Source: Paralichthys olivaceus (Eukaryota; Chordata; Actinopteri; Pleuronectiformes; Paralichthyidae). From it: a stretch of DNA of 64,000 nt. Location of the stretch: positions 3,444,001 through 3,508,000 of the forward strand of contig NC_091114.1 in the NCBI RefSeq assembly GCF_024713975.1, read 5' to 3'. The notes under the pieces were generated by a model. That model was not told the DNA's origin and searched no databases. It worked only from the letters and a program-made list of their open reading frames with translations. The translations under genes and the position numbers were made by a program. Positions 44,656 to 56,835 of this stretch are shown here, in pieces; position 1 is the stretch's first letter, and the number at the start of each line of letters is the position of its first letter.

Positions 44656-46065
44656 TTCATACTCAAACACGCCACAAAAAAGCTTGTATGTAAAGACCCT
44701 GGACATGGAAGCTCGAGCCTGCACTGGGCCTCCAACGTGCTACTCTAACCTCTGTAAGAGACTTCTTCCCCAAGAGGCTTCAGGAAAGGTAAGGGGAGGG
44801 GTTGACTGTACGACATATAAACTGTGGTTTTAAGAGAGTACATTCATCAAGACGTGTGAAAGAAGCAACCAACATATCTAGATCAAGAGTACACACTAAT
44901 CCTCCCAAAAACATTTTAGATATACTGCACATAAAAACAAGATTCTTTGTGTTAGTGATAATCAGTAAAACTATCCCAGGGATATTCCAGCACCTTAGTG
45001 TTGAATGTCCATAAAGTCGAAGGCTTTGTGTGAGAGCTCTATGTTTCCTAATCTCTATAAACAGTAAATATGAATCTAGAGACATGAGACAAGATTTTGT
45101 GGCATAGAGCTTCTGGTTTCTAGTTTGGTCAATCATGTTTGAGCAGACTTCGATTGTCTGGTGTGGAGAGTGAAAGAGGTGCAACACATTGACCGACATG
45201 CATCTGCTATATTCAACTGAGACAGCGCTGTTGAATATCTCCAAATTGTGAAGTAATTATATATCTTTTAATGTTTATGCTAATTGAACAATAATAAAAA
45301 GTCCATATGGACTGGATATAGCTGGAGGGGTTTGTTTCTTCTTCTTCGCCTTTAAAATTCTCAAAGGTTTCCTGTTGGATTCAAATCATAGAACAGACTT
45401 GGGCGGGTCATTGTTTTCACCGTTCTTTACAAAGTCCTTTGATGGGATCATAGTCATATTGGAAAATACCTCTTCTGCAAGCTGCTGTTTGCCTCTATAT
45501 TGTTTTAGTCTTGGGATTTATGTTTTCTTTCTGGACGTCATCTGTAGAGGCACAGTTAATGCAACATCCTTCACATTATCTGATCAACCTTCTACAGCTT
45601 AATCAGAAGTGCTGACCTGTACACTATTAATGCGTCTCCGTCTTATGAGACTCAGTCCGGCTTCTGACAGGTGGTTCCTTACCATGTGGTGCCATCAATC
45701 TATTCAACTCATTCTTGGAAAGAGAATTATTCCTCTAAAAGTCTTAGAATCTTTCGTCCAACCCCAGTTATTTTATCTGCATTAGTGTATTTTTGCTGAC
45801 TTCAGCTTTAAATAAGCTAAAACTAAATTAGAAGGACGACTATCTCGCTTGACAACTATGGACATGATGAGAACATGCATTGCTCTAACTGACCGGATGC
45901 CTGCCTCCTCCTCTGTCTCCGTAACAGTGTCAGAGGGCTTCTTCTGAGATCAGTGAGCTGAGAGGCAAGGTGATAAACAAACCCACAGGGGGCACTGTTT
46001 CCCCACCAACGATAAAGCCCTTCACCTACCAACACATTAACGGAGGAGCCAGCAGGCTGCCCTGA
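44656..46065 (+). CDS. Candidate two-exon 3' end of an unidentified gene
   Basis: Two stretches behave like coding exons. 44656-44788 sits between TTTGCAG and AAG|GTAAGG. 45928-46065 follows CCGTAACAG and ends in TGA. Their phases agree (one base plus 44 codons, then 46 codons including the stop) and give about 90 residues, including 'SYSNTPQKSLYVKTLD', 'CTGPPTCYSNLC' and a C-terminus 'FTYQHINGGASRLP'. I do not recognise the protein. The first exon needs a phase-2 donor upstream, which the LRR-gene donor at 21780 could supply, but no other link is visible. This could be a small unknown gene, an alternative 3' end, or chance. Confidence 0.35.
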
Positions 46066-49000
46066 TGAGGTTTATATATCATCAAGATACTGCTTTTAAT
46101 GTCTTGAAAATGAGACAGGATGCTATAAACATAAAATATAGAGTCATTTTGTGTGTGAAGATTCTAAGTCATTCAGGTCATGATTGTCCAAGGCTCTGCT
46201 CATATCTGTGTGGAGCAAGTAGCTTGTGAGGAAAAAGATTGTGAAAGTTGAACAGCAGCGATTTATACTTCACTGTATAGCTGATTATTTATCATAATTT
46301 TATTTATTTTCTATTTTGTGCAAGTACAAGTGGATTTCAAACTTGACTCGGATTAAATCAAAATGCTGCAGAAACAAAACCAACCAATTATTCATTTCAT
46401 TTATGTAATGTGTTCGGTATGTGGCAAAATATACTTCAAATCATCTCAAATTTCTACCACCAAATCAAAGTTCAATTCCCTCCTGCCAACTGCTGTGGAC
46501 CTGGGAAGGGAGCAATGTGAGATCAGCAGCCCCTTGGTAACAACCCCCGAATTCAGACCAGATGTAAAGCATCTGCTGTGTTTATGTGCAGCTTTGGTGT
46601 CCATCTGTTCAGTCCACTGAATCAGGATGCGGGGGAACATATCTCTCAGAGTCGGCGAGGACTGAAACATTTAGTGAAATGAAAGCAGATTTCCTGATGC
46701 AGAGTTTAACAAAAGGCTTCAAAAATTGTGTGTTATCATTCAGTTTGTCGATAAAAGCAAAATGTCATGCAGTATCTGATTAGGTGTACTCAGATAGTTC
46801 TTACTCCGGTTCAGTTACTGGTTTTAAGTATTGTTTGGGATTTTATCTTCATCATATAAACTCTTTGACTCATCGGCTGGAAAGGCTTTTGTTACCTCGG
46901 GCATGTTCGGGCCTCGCTGCATGTTCCTGCAGTGCTGCTGTTATCAGTCCAAGGTTTCCTTCACTTATGAAAAGTTCTGACTGATCTCTACTATAATTTA
47001 ATTCTGTGCTGCAATTGTTCAGCCTCTGTAATCTGTCATTAACTCCAGTTATTCCTTTGATAATACATTATACTCCCCTAGATTCCCTATACCTGACTGG
47101 AACCCACACCTAAAACTAAGCAGTCCTACCAGGGCAAACAGTCAGTAAGGAAGTTAAAGGTTCATCTAAGGTGTAACTCATTCACACAAAAGCTATTTTG
47201 GACGATCGGACCACAGTCACATAGAGCTTGACCACGCACTGAGGATGGATTGTTATCTAATCGACCAAAGACGTCCCTACAGGGTGTATTTTCATTAAAA
47301 CAACTTTAAGTGGGAAGGTAGATCTTTCAACCTATCTGACGTGACATGGAGGTCTGGATCGTTTCCAGTTGAACAGAATGAGGCAGCGTGCTGGAAATGT
47401 TGTAAACACAATCACCTTATGTTAGAAGGCTGTTTCGATTGACAGGTTAGTAATGGGCTGCACATCAATAGTGATACTACTATTACTGCTTAGAGATCCA
47501 AACTCTGCCTTGAAACACACACGTTTTAATGCTTGAGCAGCAACTCACTGGCTGCGGAAAGCGAGGAGATGGGTTGGGGCTGGCGTGCAAAGTTTAGTCG
47601 AATCAAAGAAGTGAGCTAAAAAAAACCGGGGTGAACATTGGCGTTGGTTTCCACCGCTGGGGACACCTCTTGACTGAACTCACATGTGTGACTGTGTATG
47701 GTGGATCATGATGGTGAAGGTGGATCGTGATTGTGATTGTGAAAGGATGGTGGATTGTGATTATATGATAATGATAATCGTGGTGGCAGACAATCACGGA
47801 TTATTATTATTACAACTAGTTCGCTTAGATATACAATACACCTACTTGCATACCATTATTGGCAATGCCTCTATCATTACAATGGCTTTCATCTCAGCCA
47901 GGCCTTCTCTTTTGTATAGATACTTTAAACATTGATACATCTTTTCTCATCAATGTTTTAATTATTGTAATTTCGTTGATGTGCTCTCTACGCTTGTGTC
48001 GGTCCTGGAAGAGGGGTCCCTCTCAAGTGGCTCTCTGAGGTTTCTGGTTGTTTTCCTCACTCCAAGGACAGAGGATGTCGCACATTTTTAAGATCTATGA
48101 GACAAACTGATAAGTGAATATGGGCTATACAATTTATACAGTTTCATGTTTCTGCCAAGTTTCTAATTCAAAATCTGTTAATTCTACCAGCGGCTGAATG
48201 GCAACAGCTAGATCTTACATGTAGTCCCTGTAAAAAAAAAATAAAAAATGCGTGAATAGCTTCACCCTTTTTTATTGCTGGAGGATATATAAAGACAGTA
48301 TTCTCCCCTCTGCCAAACATGACCAGTCAAGTGACTGACTTGCTGCATATTTGCTGTGGCTCTGACAAGTCTGTGTCCTGTTTACAGATGAAAGCTAAAG
48401 CTCCTGCTACTCAGAGAAAGAGCTTTTCACAAACATGTTAGAGAATCCAAACGCTTAGGACAGAACCAGAGTTCAAAAGAGGTCAACAGGGACCCAAGGG
48501 TGCTCAGACAGGCTGTTCCCTAGAGAAATTGTCACAAGTTCTTGTGTTTTCAGGAGATATCTTGGAAAATTAAAACATATTGGGATCAAAAACTTCTTCC
48601 ATTGAAATGTTCCCAGTTGGGAATAGAATGTACTGCATTTTCAAAGATTGTTAGGATGTCCCAGTGCAAATGTGGGTCTTTCTGTGGGTCTGTAATGTCA
48701 TGACAAGTAGCTGTCAGCTAATGTCAGTCATTAATTGATAAAAAAGACATGCTGCCGGTCTCTCTCTCTCTCTGTCTGCTGTGCTCTGAAGTGTGGCCTG
48801 CTTCTAATTCTTCAGGGGTATTTGGAAAATGGCCACCCCACCCCCACATCCTCCGCCCCATCCTGCCAAAATTGCCGGTTCAAAGACGTTCCTGACATCT
48901 GGCAACAATGGTCAGCACAGGAGAATGAGCGGGGAGATGGATGGGCGCGGTTTTCTTGCCCGCAGGCCGGGTTGACTGATTTACAGAACACGAGGGGAAA

Positions 49001-49880
49001 CGCCACCTTTGGTTTCCTCCAGAGTGTCATGTTGCAAAATTCAGATATAAACTGAGCTCTTCAAAACAGGCTGTTCTGCTGAGTTCTACTTTCTGTCTTG
49101 AATATTTAATTTTTATGCTGGCAATACTTGTGTTTGTGATCAACACCTGACCTTCTTGGGTGTCTGCCTGGTCAGTTTGTTTCCTCCAGGGTAGCTGTGG
49201 TTTCCAACAAGTTAAATTTAAGACCTTTTAAGAACATATTGAATCAGAGTACAACAGGTATTAAAGAGTCCCACAGTTACACATTCCCATACCTAGACAA
49301 GCCATAGAAGTAGCCAAGTAGAGAAGAACCCTCTTAAACAGCAAGTTATTTTTACTAGTAATTTACTGCCACAAATTCTGATCAGGCTATCAATCAGTAG
49401 TGTTTTTTAATCTCAATATATACAACCCACAACAACAAAAAGAAACCTTATACTAAACTAAAGAAGAGGACAGAACAAACAAAGGTTGAAGGTTTATTAT
49501 TTGTATCGTTGAGAAAGAACTAAAACACAGACATTACAAACTATGCATGGGGCCAAAAGAAAAAATAATTTAAAGCTCAGAAGTAGCTATAAATGCACAG
49601 TGACATAATTAAAACCTATGACGTAATATTTTAGGATATTTAAGAATTGTTTTAGGCATAAAAATTAGGATGATTTAATTTAAAAAGTCTTTAAAAACCT
49701 ACAGAAGAAAACCCTATTCATTAGAAATGTGTTTAATTACCAATACTAATATAAGATGGGTAAGAAAATAGCCGCCATATATTTTGCAGTAAATTAAAAG
49801 CTCGGATTATTTATTGAACTAAACTCAGTTAATACATGTCTAATATTAACACTGCCTCATAATACATGTAGCCACAGCAT
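46066..49880. other. Intergenic DNA, mostly featureless
   Basis: AT-rich DNA with no convincing exon. 47990-48150 contains the fish repeat phrases 'AAGGACAGAGGATGTCGCAC' and 'ATGGGCTATACAATTTATAC', repeated in diverged form at 51720-51830. 47680-47780 is a low-complexity GGATCGTGATTGTG-type stretch. Confidence 0.55.
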
Positions 49881-49904
49881 GTTATAATAACACTGAACAA
49901 CAGA

Positions 49905-50072
49905 GGTGACTACTGAGCAGGGACGTGCACAGACATTTTGAGGAGCCAGTGTTATAACCTGGAAAAAAGTAGTAGTAGTAATAATAATAAGTAAAATACT
50001 GCACAGGATGAACATTAACATTCCTGATGATTGGTTGATGTAGCTTCATCCTTCTGGTAAACAAAGTACACA

Positions 50073-50114
<42 letters not shown>

Positions 50115-50400
50115 GTGCTGTAACAGGATTACTAAACAGGGACAGACTGTGTTTAAAGCAGACAACGGGGACAGACGTTAGCACGGCACGGCTCGGGTCC
50201 CCCTCCTGCCCTCCTTCACTTTCATCTGTCCTGATTGTGTCTGTAGAAGCGCGATGAGGTTAAAACTGAGATCGATCAGAGGCTCAGCTCTGTGACTTCG
50301 GTTTTATTGTGGAAGAGCCTCAAGGCACGCAGTGAGCCGCAACCAGACCGGAAGCTGAGGGCGCGTGCCTTCAAAATAAAAGGATCACAGCGTTGCCCAA
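49905..50400. repeat. Probable non-autonomous DNA element with (CA)n tract
   Basis: It starts 'GCAGGGACGTGCACAGACAT', a phrase typical of fish hAT-like elements, and includes (CA)n at 50077-50110 and a GC-rich segment at 50190-50390. I could not find matching inverted ends, so boundaries are rough. Confidence 0.4.
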
Positions 50401-51949
50401 AAAGTGCAGCATGTGCAGCATAATGCAGTTTGTGAGAGTCAAATAGAAAAGGTCCATACTTTTTTCTCTTCTATGGTAATGGTTTTTTTTTTGCCTGATA
50501 ATTTTTAAAATAGTAAATCATAATATTCTCTTAATTCCATCACTGCTAAAAATATTTTGGGTTCATTGATTAAGATACAAATTTAAATGTTCACATTCTG
50601 TTACAACAGTTACAATAAAAGACGGAAAAAAAAAAACCTCTCCCAGAATTAACCGCTTGCTGCAAACTCTATTATTAAACCCTACTTTTGTTTTTCAGAT
50701 CATGTGTACAACAAGAGTAGTGTTTCTCTATCTGTCCATTTCCATGACCTTGTTTTATAGTTCCTAAAATGACCTCTTTCAATTCCCAAATTACCATATT
50801 AGGATTTATTTGTATTGGTCCATGTATATGAAGCTAATGGCTCATTGTTTAATCGAGATGATTTATGGTATATTGATTTATTAGCCTACTAAAGACCTCT
50901 GCTGTGACATGAGTCACAAATGCTTCAAAAAAAGTTTCTTTTTTATTTTAATTCATCTTTTTCTTCTCATGTTATTAGTTCCTACCATTATTATTGCAAG
51001 TTTGGTTGGATTTAGACAAGCGATACGTTCAGCATTAACGAAAAGTGAATAAACAAATGACCAGCATACATCCTTGGTTAATCTATAACAATTGTTGGAC
51101 ACTGGGTCAAACTGCAAGTCAAAATCACAAATCCACATCAGTTTGACAAACTGATTACTATTCAGCTATTTCTGTGTGGATCTCTCTCATGGCATAAGTT
51201 AAAATTAAAAGCATGATGCTAATTTTATCCCAGCTTTTTACTGAGCAGAATTACAGAGCTTTTATAAAAGTTGTGAACTTGGGTGGATTGGTTCATTAAC
51301 TTAACAGACCTCTAAAATAATATGAGAAAATAGCAGCAGATGAGTAAATCATTCAAACTTACAAACAAGGGTCACATGTTATATCGCAAATTAAGTTTCA
51401 TTTTGTGAAAAACACTGACGATAAAATCTTCATTGTAGACAAACCGGGTAGGCTGAACACAAAGTTTTCTTATTTCACTCTTCACCATAAACTGTTAATA
51501 AAAACTCGTCGTCCAGCACAAAAAAAATAAATAAAAAAGTGACAGTATATTGTAGAACAGTTTGAGGAAGATTCACTCCTGACAAGGAATAATTCTGAAT
51601 TCGGAGCATAAACACAGGATGAGAGAACAGAACATTTCAAACAGGCAGGTTTTGAACTTGCACTGCTCTCCTGGAATCAAATTTAATCAAGTGTCAAGTG
51701 TTTTTTTGGTAGGTTTTTGTTACTCTTGTTGACGGTTAAGGACAGAGGATGTCACACCTTGTCAAGCCCTATGAGACAAATAGGGATTTGTGAATATGGG
51801 CTATACGAAGAAAATTGAATTGATTGATTGACCTGCTTCAAAATGCATTTTGCTAGAAATAAAGCAGCTTTATAATGGAAAATAAAGACAAATCTGCAAA
51901 TGACCTCTAAAAAGTGTTATATCACGACCTCTGCGTTTTATTTTGAAAC
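50401..51949. other. Intergenic DNA upstream of the PAQR9-like gene
   Basis: AT-rich, with several poly-A and poly-T runs. 51720-51830 holds a copy of the 'AAGGACAGAGGATGTCACAC' fish repeat, ending in an 'AATTGATTGATTGA' tail. There is no exon that I can support. Confidence 0.55.
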
Positions 51950-52400
51950 TCAGGAGCGGAAGCAGCGTATTAAGGCACGCGTAACTTGACGCTGGTACCT
52001 GTCAGTGTCCTCAGTGAAAAGCGGCTCTCAGGACTCTGCTCTGCCTCACGCATGTGGAAGACCCCGGTTACGTAATGCAGATTTTTTTTTCAATGACCCT
52101 GCGCTAAGAGACCGGCTCACACAACGCCTCCCGACGTCACCCCCGGTGGGTTTTTTACTTCTGCGCTGCAGCGCCATGCATTGCAACGGAATGGGAGTTG
52201 GATGAAGTGGAGGTCGGATCCAGGCTGAGGGAGCAGGGACAACGGGAGGAACAGGAGCCTGATGCGGGACTCGGGGGCCAGCATGACCTACATACCACAG
52301 GGCTTAAGAGACGCATCTCCAGGACTGAGCTGCTGATGTGCCGCTCACCCTTTGCACCGCGGGAATAAGTGACCTTCATTTGCATTTGCTGCTGCAGAAG
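51950..52400 (+). promoter_or_regulatory. CpG-rich putative promoter / 5'UTR of the PAQR9-like gene
   Basis: This is the most CpG-dense stretch around the gene, against an AT-rich background. It has a CRE-like CCGACGTCAC at 52131-52140 and a TACGTAA at 52070-52076. It lies about 0.5-0.9 kb before the coding exon on the same strand. I infer a promoter; the transcription start and any 5'UTR intron are not determined. Confidence 0.45.
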
Positions 52401-52908
52401 TATGCACAACAGGACAAGTGCATGTGCATCAGACTGAATCGACTGAATCCTCCATGTGGACCATGTCCTGAGGCAAAATAAGTGCCATGTCCTGATATAA
52501 GCGAACCAGATCGATGGAATCAGCTTTGTGGGGTGGATGTTTTGTTGATCTTCTGTAACATCCTGGGGTCAAAGAGGAAACTAAAAGGGAAATCAATCAT
52601 GCAGGGGCCTCAAGGCTTCTGGACACTTCTTTCCTATTTTGCTGCTAGAATACACAGCGGCTCGGCTCTTTAGCCTTTGGCCTACAACTCTCAAGGTTGG
52701 CAGTTGTGCCCGGAGCAAAGGTCCTGAGAAGAGCGCTGAGAGGCAGTTAGATTCCTTATCATAGACTTCCAAACATGCTGTGAATTGTGGTCAGCAATAA
52801 AGTCAAGAGCCAAGCAATAAACACTGAATTCCTTTGCCAGAAACTCAGAAGCTGATTAACTTTTTTTTTTTTTTTTTTTTGCTATTAACAACACAAACTT
52901 CTGCAATC

Positions 52909-54069
52909 ATGCTTTTGGACTGTGGTCAGCCATTACCTCTCCTGAGGCACACAGATGTGCCACCTCGGGTCATCGAAAACTTCATCCTGACTGGCTACCG
53001 CTTCCCAAACTACAGCCTGAGGGATTGCTTACTATCAGCATTCAGGCCGACTAATGAAACGGGCAACTTCTGGACACACTTCCTTCCAGTCTTTGTTTTT
53101 TCTTACTATTTTGTGGAGGTGTTTGGTTGGGAAGGTGCCCCACACGGTGATGCTCCATTCTTCTATCCATTGTGGAACTACTTTATCGGAGTGTTCTGTC
53201 TCCTCATTGCTAGCAGCATGGCCCACTTGCTCAACTCAATGTCTCTGATGGTAAGAGAAGTGTGCTTCTTTGTGGATTATGGCACTATCAGTTCATACAC
53301 AGTCGGATCATCATTGGCGTACTACTACTACATCCACCCTCGGGCAGGGGTAGTGGACACAGGAGGCCATAATAGCTCCCATATGGACCTGAAACATGAA
53401 CCTGCAGGGACATTTTTTTCATCCTATGCAATCCCAGATTTCAGTGTATTCTTTGACACCCTCTACATCCCATGTGCATGTGTTGTAGCAATCATTTGTG
53501 TCTTATCTTGCTGCAACACTCGCCATAGGTGGAGAAAGCATCGATATGTCATCCGTACCCTTGTCTTCCTCCTCCCATTCCTCGTCTCTTCTACACCGGT
53601 CTTCTATCGCCTCCTCACCAGATCGCCTTATTCCACCACCTCCTCCTCCTTTGCTGCTTCCACTTCCATGCCCAACTTCTTCTACCGCCACTGCTTTTGG
53701 CTGCTGGTGTCGGCCATCTTCAACATTAGCAAGATCCCGGAGCGGCTGGCCCCGGGTCGCTTTGACATCTGGGGGCATAGCCACCAATGGTTCCACTGCT
53801 GCACGTTTTTGTCCATCCTCGACGAACTTCACATGATCAAGACGGAGGTGAGGGCCATCCTGCTCAGCCCGACTCTGTTGCTGCCCCCTGCCACCCTCTC
53901 CCGCCTACCTGGACCTACCATAGCTACCACTTACGGGGTGATGCTCCTCCTGCAGACCACCATCATCTCCATCATTGTGTGGTTCTCCTGGTGTGCCAAC
54001 AGATTCTACGAACCTCAGAGAGACCAGCTGGCTAAGGAACATATCAAGAAACGCCTGAAATGCCACTGA
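52909..54069 (+). CDS. paqr9: PAQR-family membrane receptor, PAQR9-like
   Basis: A single intact coding exon of 386 aa. I chose ATG 52909 because the upstream in-frame ATG (52834) would place a poly-T-encoded run of phenylalanines before it, while 'MLLDCGQPLP' starts like a normal cytosolic N-terminus. Family motifs are present: 'PTNETGNFWTH' (residues 47-57), 'SSMAH' (S-x3-H) before the third helix, 'VDYG' (Asp), 'IPERLAPGRFD' (from residue 276) and 'GHSHQWFH' with H292-x3-H296. The S/H, D and HxxxH set is the zinc site of PAQR proteins. Seven or more hydrophobic helices are visible. PAQR9 (membrane progestin receptor epsilon) is also intronless and about 377 aa. PAQR9 has been linked to non-genomic progestin response; the true ligand and any ceramidase activity are unsettled. 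PAQR6 is the main alternative. Confidence 0.8.
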   Translation: MLLDCGQPLPLLRHTDVPPRVIENFILTGYRFPNYSLRDCLLSAFRPTNETGNFWTHFLPVFVFSYYFVEVFGWEGAPHGDAPFFYPLWNYFIGVFCLLIASSMAHLLNSMSLMVREVCFFVDYGTISSYTVGSSLAYYYYIHPRAGVVDTGGHNSSHMDLKHEPAGTFFSSYAIPDFSVFFDTLYIPCACVVAIICVLSCCNTRHRWRKHRYVIRTLVFLLPFLVSSTPVFYRLLTRSPYSTTSSSFAASTSMPNFFYRHCFWLLVSAIFNISKIPERLAPGRFDIWGHSHQWFHCCTFLSILDELHMIKTEVRAILLSPTLLLPPATLSRLPGPTIATTYGVMLLLQTTIISIIVWFSWCANRFYEPQRDQLAKEHIKKRLKCH

Positions 54070-56340
54070 TTTTACAGACATTATCTTTTAAATCAAGTCG
54101 GAGGAGATGGAATATTTGCACATGCATACAGAGCCATGCCACAAAGAGATGCGCACAAGTAAAACAATTCCCGTCCAGTTTTTCACCCTTTCGTGAGCAT
54201 TTCTGAGCTTTCATGAGGGGAAATTGGGGACAACGGGAGATGAAAGGATTATATTCTGAGCTCATCACAGGGGGAGGCTGTCTGGTTGAGTGGAGATTGA
54301 AGGAACTTGCCAGCTCTTTCCCCTGAGCGGTTCCAGCATGTTCCAACAGGATGCCTAAGCAGTGGACATAATAACTACCTCCAAGGGCTGTATACTTGAG
54401 GACAGAGGAAAGGGGATGGTGCCCAGGAGAAAGTCCCACATAACATTTGGGTAATGTTGCGTCAAAGTCGGCATGTGCATTTGCAGAAGTTGTCCATGAG
54501 TGCTCTGCTTTCACGTCCTTCCCCCTGTTGCACTTCCTCCCTTCCTCTGACCTTAAATGGTATCCTTTTGAAAATCCTCTCAACCCATTGTTTCACATTT
54601 AATTAATCATTTTGTCAGAGCATTGTTAACCATATCTTCTCTTCCTCTAACTTACTTACGCGGTCTTATTTCCTCCCACTTTTCCCAAGAGATCCTTGCA
54701 GCAGGAAGTGCAGTGGCCTTGCGGACGTAACAGAAATAGCTGAGAGCTCATGGTGGTAGAGTTAAGCACTTTTCAGGGTTCTGCCCTGTCATTAAGAAGC
54801 CATGCTGAGTTTCTACCCTTAAGGGACACTTTAACATTTCGTCAGCATGGGGGGATGTTATGCTGGACTTGCTGGATTATTTCATTGATGACTAGTTCAG
54901 ATTAAATGTGATATAAATCGGATGTTTTCTAAACAGTGTGAGAAGCATATTGACTTTTCTGGAGCACATGAAGTTAAAAATCTGTCTTTGAAAAAAAGGA
55001 TTGAAGCAGCAGTTCCAGGGTGAATGCCTTCATTGTGTACATGAGACTTTTCATGTCATGTGACGTACAGCAGCCTCTCAAAGCATAAGCCATACTTTAG
55101 AATAATGAGAGTTGAAATGCTGTAATAGGAAAAATTGTAGTTGTATAACCTCACCAGGAACTGCCTGGATGATATGTTTGCACTTGAGAAATAGAGCAGG
55201 CTGATAGTTCACCTCACAGTTTGTACCGTTTGTGTATCATCATGACATAAGGACCAGTTTTTCTGAAAAAATTATTATATACTGTCCCAGGCAGCCTGTG
55301 AAAAACTCATGAGGATCATTTAACAGGCGTTTGATATGCCCCCCCCCCCCCCCCCCCATGAAAGACTGTCTTATGTTGTCTAACATTTTATAAGCACATG
55401 ATAAAGAATTGGGCTCTAATCTAACCAAACCGAACTATTTCTGCAGTGCCATTTAAAAAAAAAACTTCAAACCTGTTTCTCAAGCTGCGCTATTATTTCC
55501 TAATTAACCTAAACAAAGAGAATGGCACGTATAGTCTTGCGCTAATTTGAACAAAACCAAAATAAAAATGTTTATTTAAAATATATATATATTTAAATCA
55601 ACATCAACAAATGTTGGAATATTTTTCCATCCACATGGACAGAGATGCGATGTAGTTTAATGACCTCCTGCATGATTCAGTGATTAAAGCATTTTTATTA
55701 TTTCACTCATGCTTATGTGTGTGATTCAGAGATAATTGTGATACACAAGAGGCACAACCGTGGGCTTTGATTTTACCATTTAAATGTAATGCTTCTTGTA
55801 CCATCTATTATCCAACCTTTAAATGCATGAAGCAAGGTTAGCCTTATTATTGGCAATGATCTCGGTGCTGTAGGCTCATACCCTGCTTGCTCCTATGTTA
55901 GCTGCTAACCTGTGTTGAAACACCCTTGTTGATGTCTGCTTTCCTTTCCTTCCTCTTTTATTCTTCACTCCTTCTGCCCGACCTTAACTGTGCAGGCTCC
56001 GTTTCACAGCGTAAAGCTTTGGCCCATTATTTGGGTTGCTTGCTATTAATCCAATTTATTAAGATATTCTCTTTTACTCTCTTTGACTGTTTCAATTGTC
56101 TGAGTCCATATTTGTGTTTTAAGTAGATTTGTAATCTTATCAAAGACGGGCAAACGTGTCATGTTTGCCAAGTAAACTAATGGTCAGTAATGAGAAGACA
56201 ACAAGGTATATTGTGTGACGCAGACTTTTGTGAGTTAAGGACACTATGAGGTCCACAGCATTCACTGATTCATTTACTGTAGTTTGATATGACAGTTTGT
56301 GCTCACTGCCACTTTTTGGCATTTTCACTTTTTGCTGTGT
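54070..56340 (+). other. 3' flank, likely long 3'UTR of the PAQR9-like gene
   Basis: No exon is seen. A C20 homopolymer lies at about 55339-55358. The 3'UTR may reach the AATAAA signals near 57787 and 57834; this is inferred from the lack of other genes. Confidence 0.45.
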
Positions 56341-56346
56341 CACGAT

Positions 56347-56835
56347 TAGGCTGTTCTCAGATATGAACTCCGGAGAAAGTCTGGACCATGTTGATTTGAA
56401 CTATCTTGCATGTACATCATAGTAGTTCTCAGACACGTACTCTGGAGTCGTGGCATCCACAATTTCTCCAGTGTTTGCCTTTCGTCCCCGTTCAGACGCT
56501 GTCACAACAATATAGAAATCTGGGGTGGTGCAGCATACGCATACACATCAACTTTTTCATCCCGGGATATTTATATAATTTGTTTTTCGCTTGGTTTATT
56601 TAAAATGTTTGCGTCTGTGCCGCGTTAGAAATGCCAACAACACACCCACTCGCTCAGTGAATCCTGCGGGAGATCTACTGCTGTGTTCTCACAGGGGCTG
56701 ATTTTTTTCACCGGGGGGCCCTGCTGGAGAAACTTCAGAGAAAGTCTGGAGGCCCCAACCTCGGACATTTGCGCTCTCACATACGCCGCCCCTGTGGAGA
56801 TTCTCCGGAGTTCGGTTCATGTCTGAAAGCAGCTT
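56347..56835. mobile_element. MITE-like element with long imperfect terminal inverted repeats
   Basis: The left end 'GGCTGTTCTCAGATATGAAC' then 'TCCGGAGAA' is mirrored on the right by 'TTCTCCGGAGTTCGGTTCAT' then 'GTCTGAAAGCAGC'. The element is about 490 bp with no coding potential. Part of the arm is repeated internally near 56425 and 56735. The transposase family is unknown to me. Confidence 0.7.

Noticed and set aside
47684-47935. Open frame in GGATCGTGATTGTG-type low-complexity DNA
   Set aside because: Repetitive composition, no splice sites and no recognisable domain.
48735-49055. 106-residue open frame after a TTCTTCAG acceptor-like site
   Set aside because: Only one plausible boundary, proline- and histidine-rich low-complexity start, no matching donor and no known similarity.
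52834-52908. Upstream in-frame ATG for the PAQR9-like gene
   Set aside because: It would encode a poly-phenylalanine run from a T20 homopolymer; the ATG at 52909 gives a normal family-like N-terminus.
53503-53836. Overlapping open frames in other frames of the PAQR9-like exon
   Set aside because: Shadow frames of a conserved seven-helix protein; they lack family similarity.
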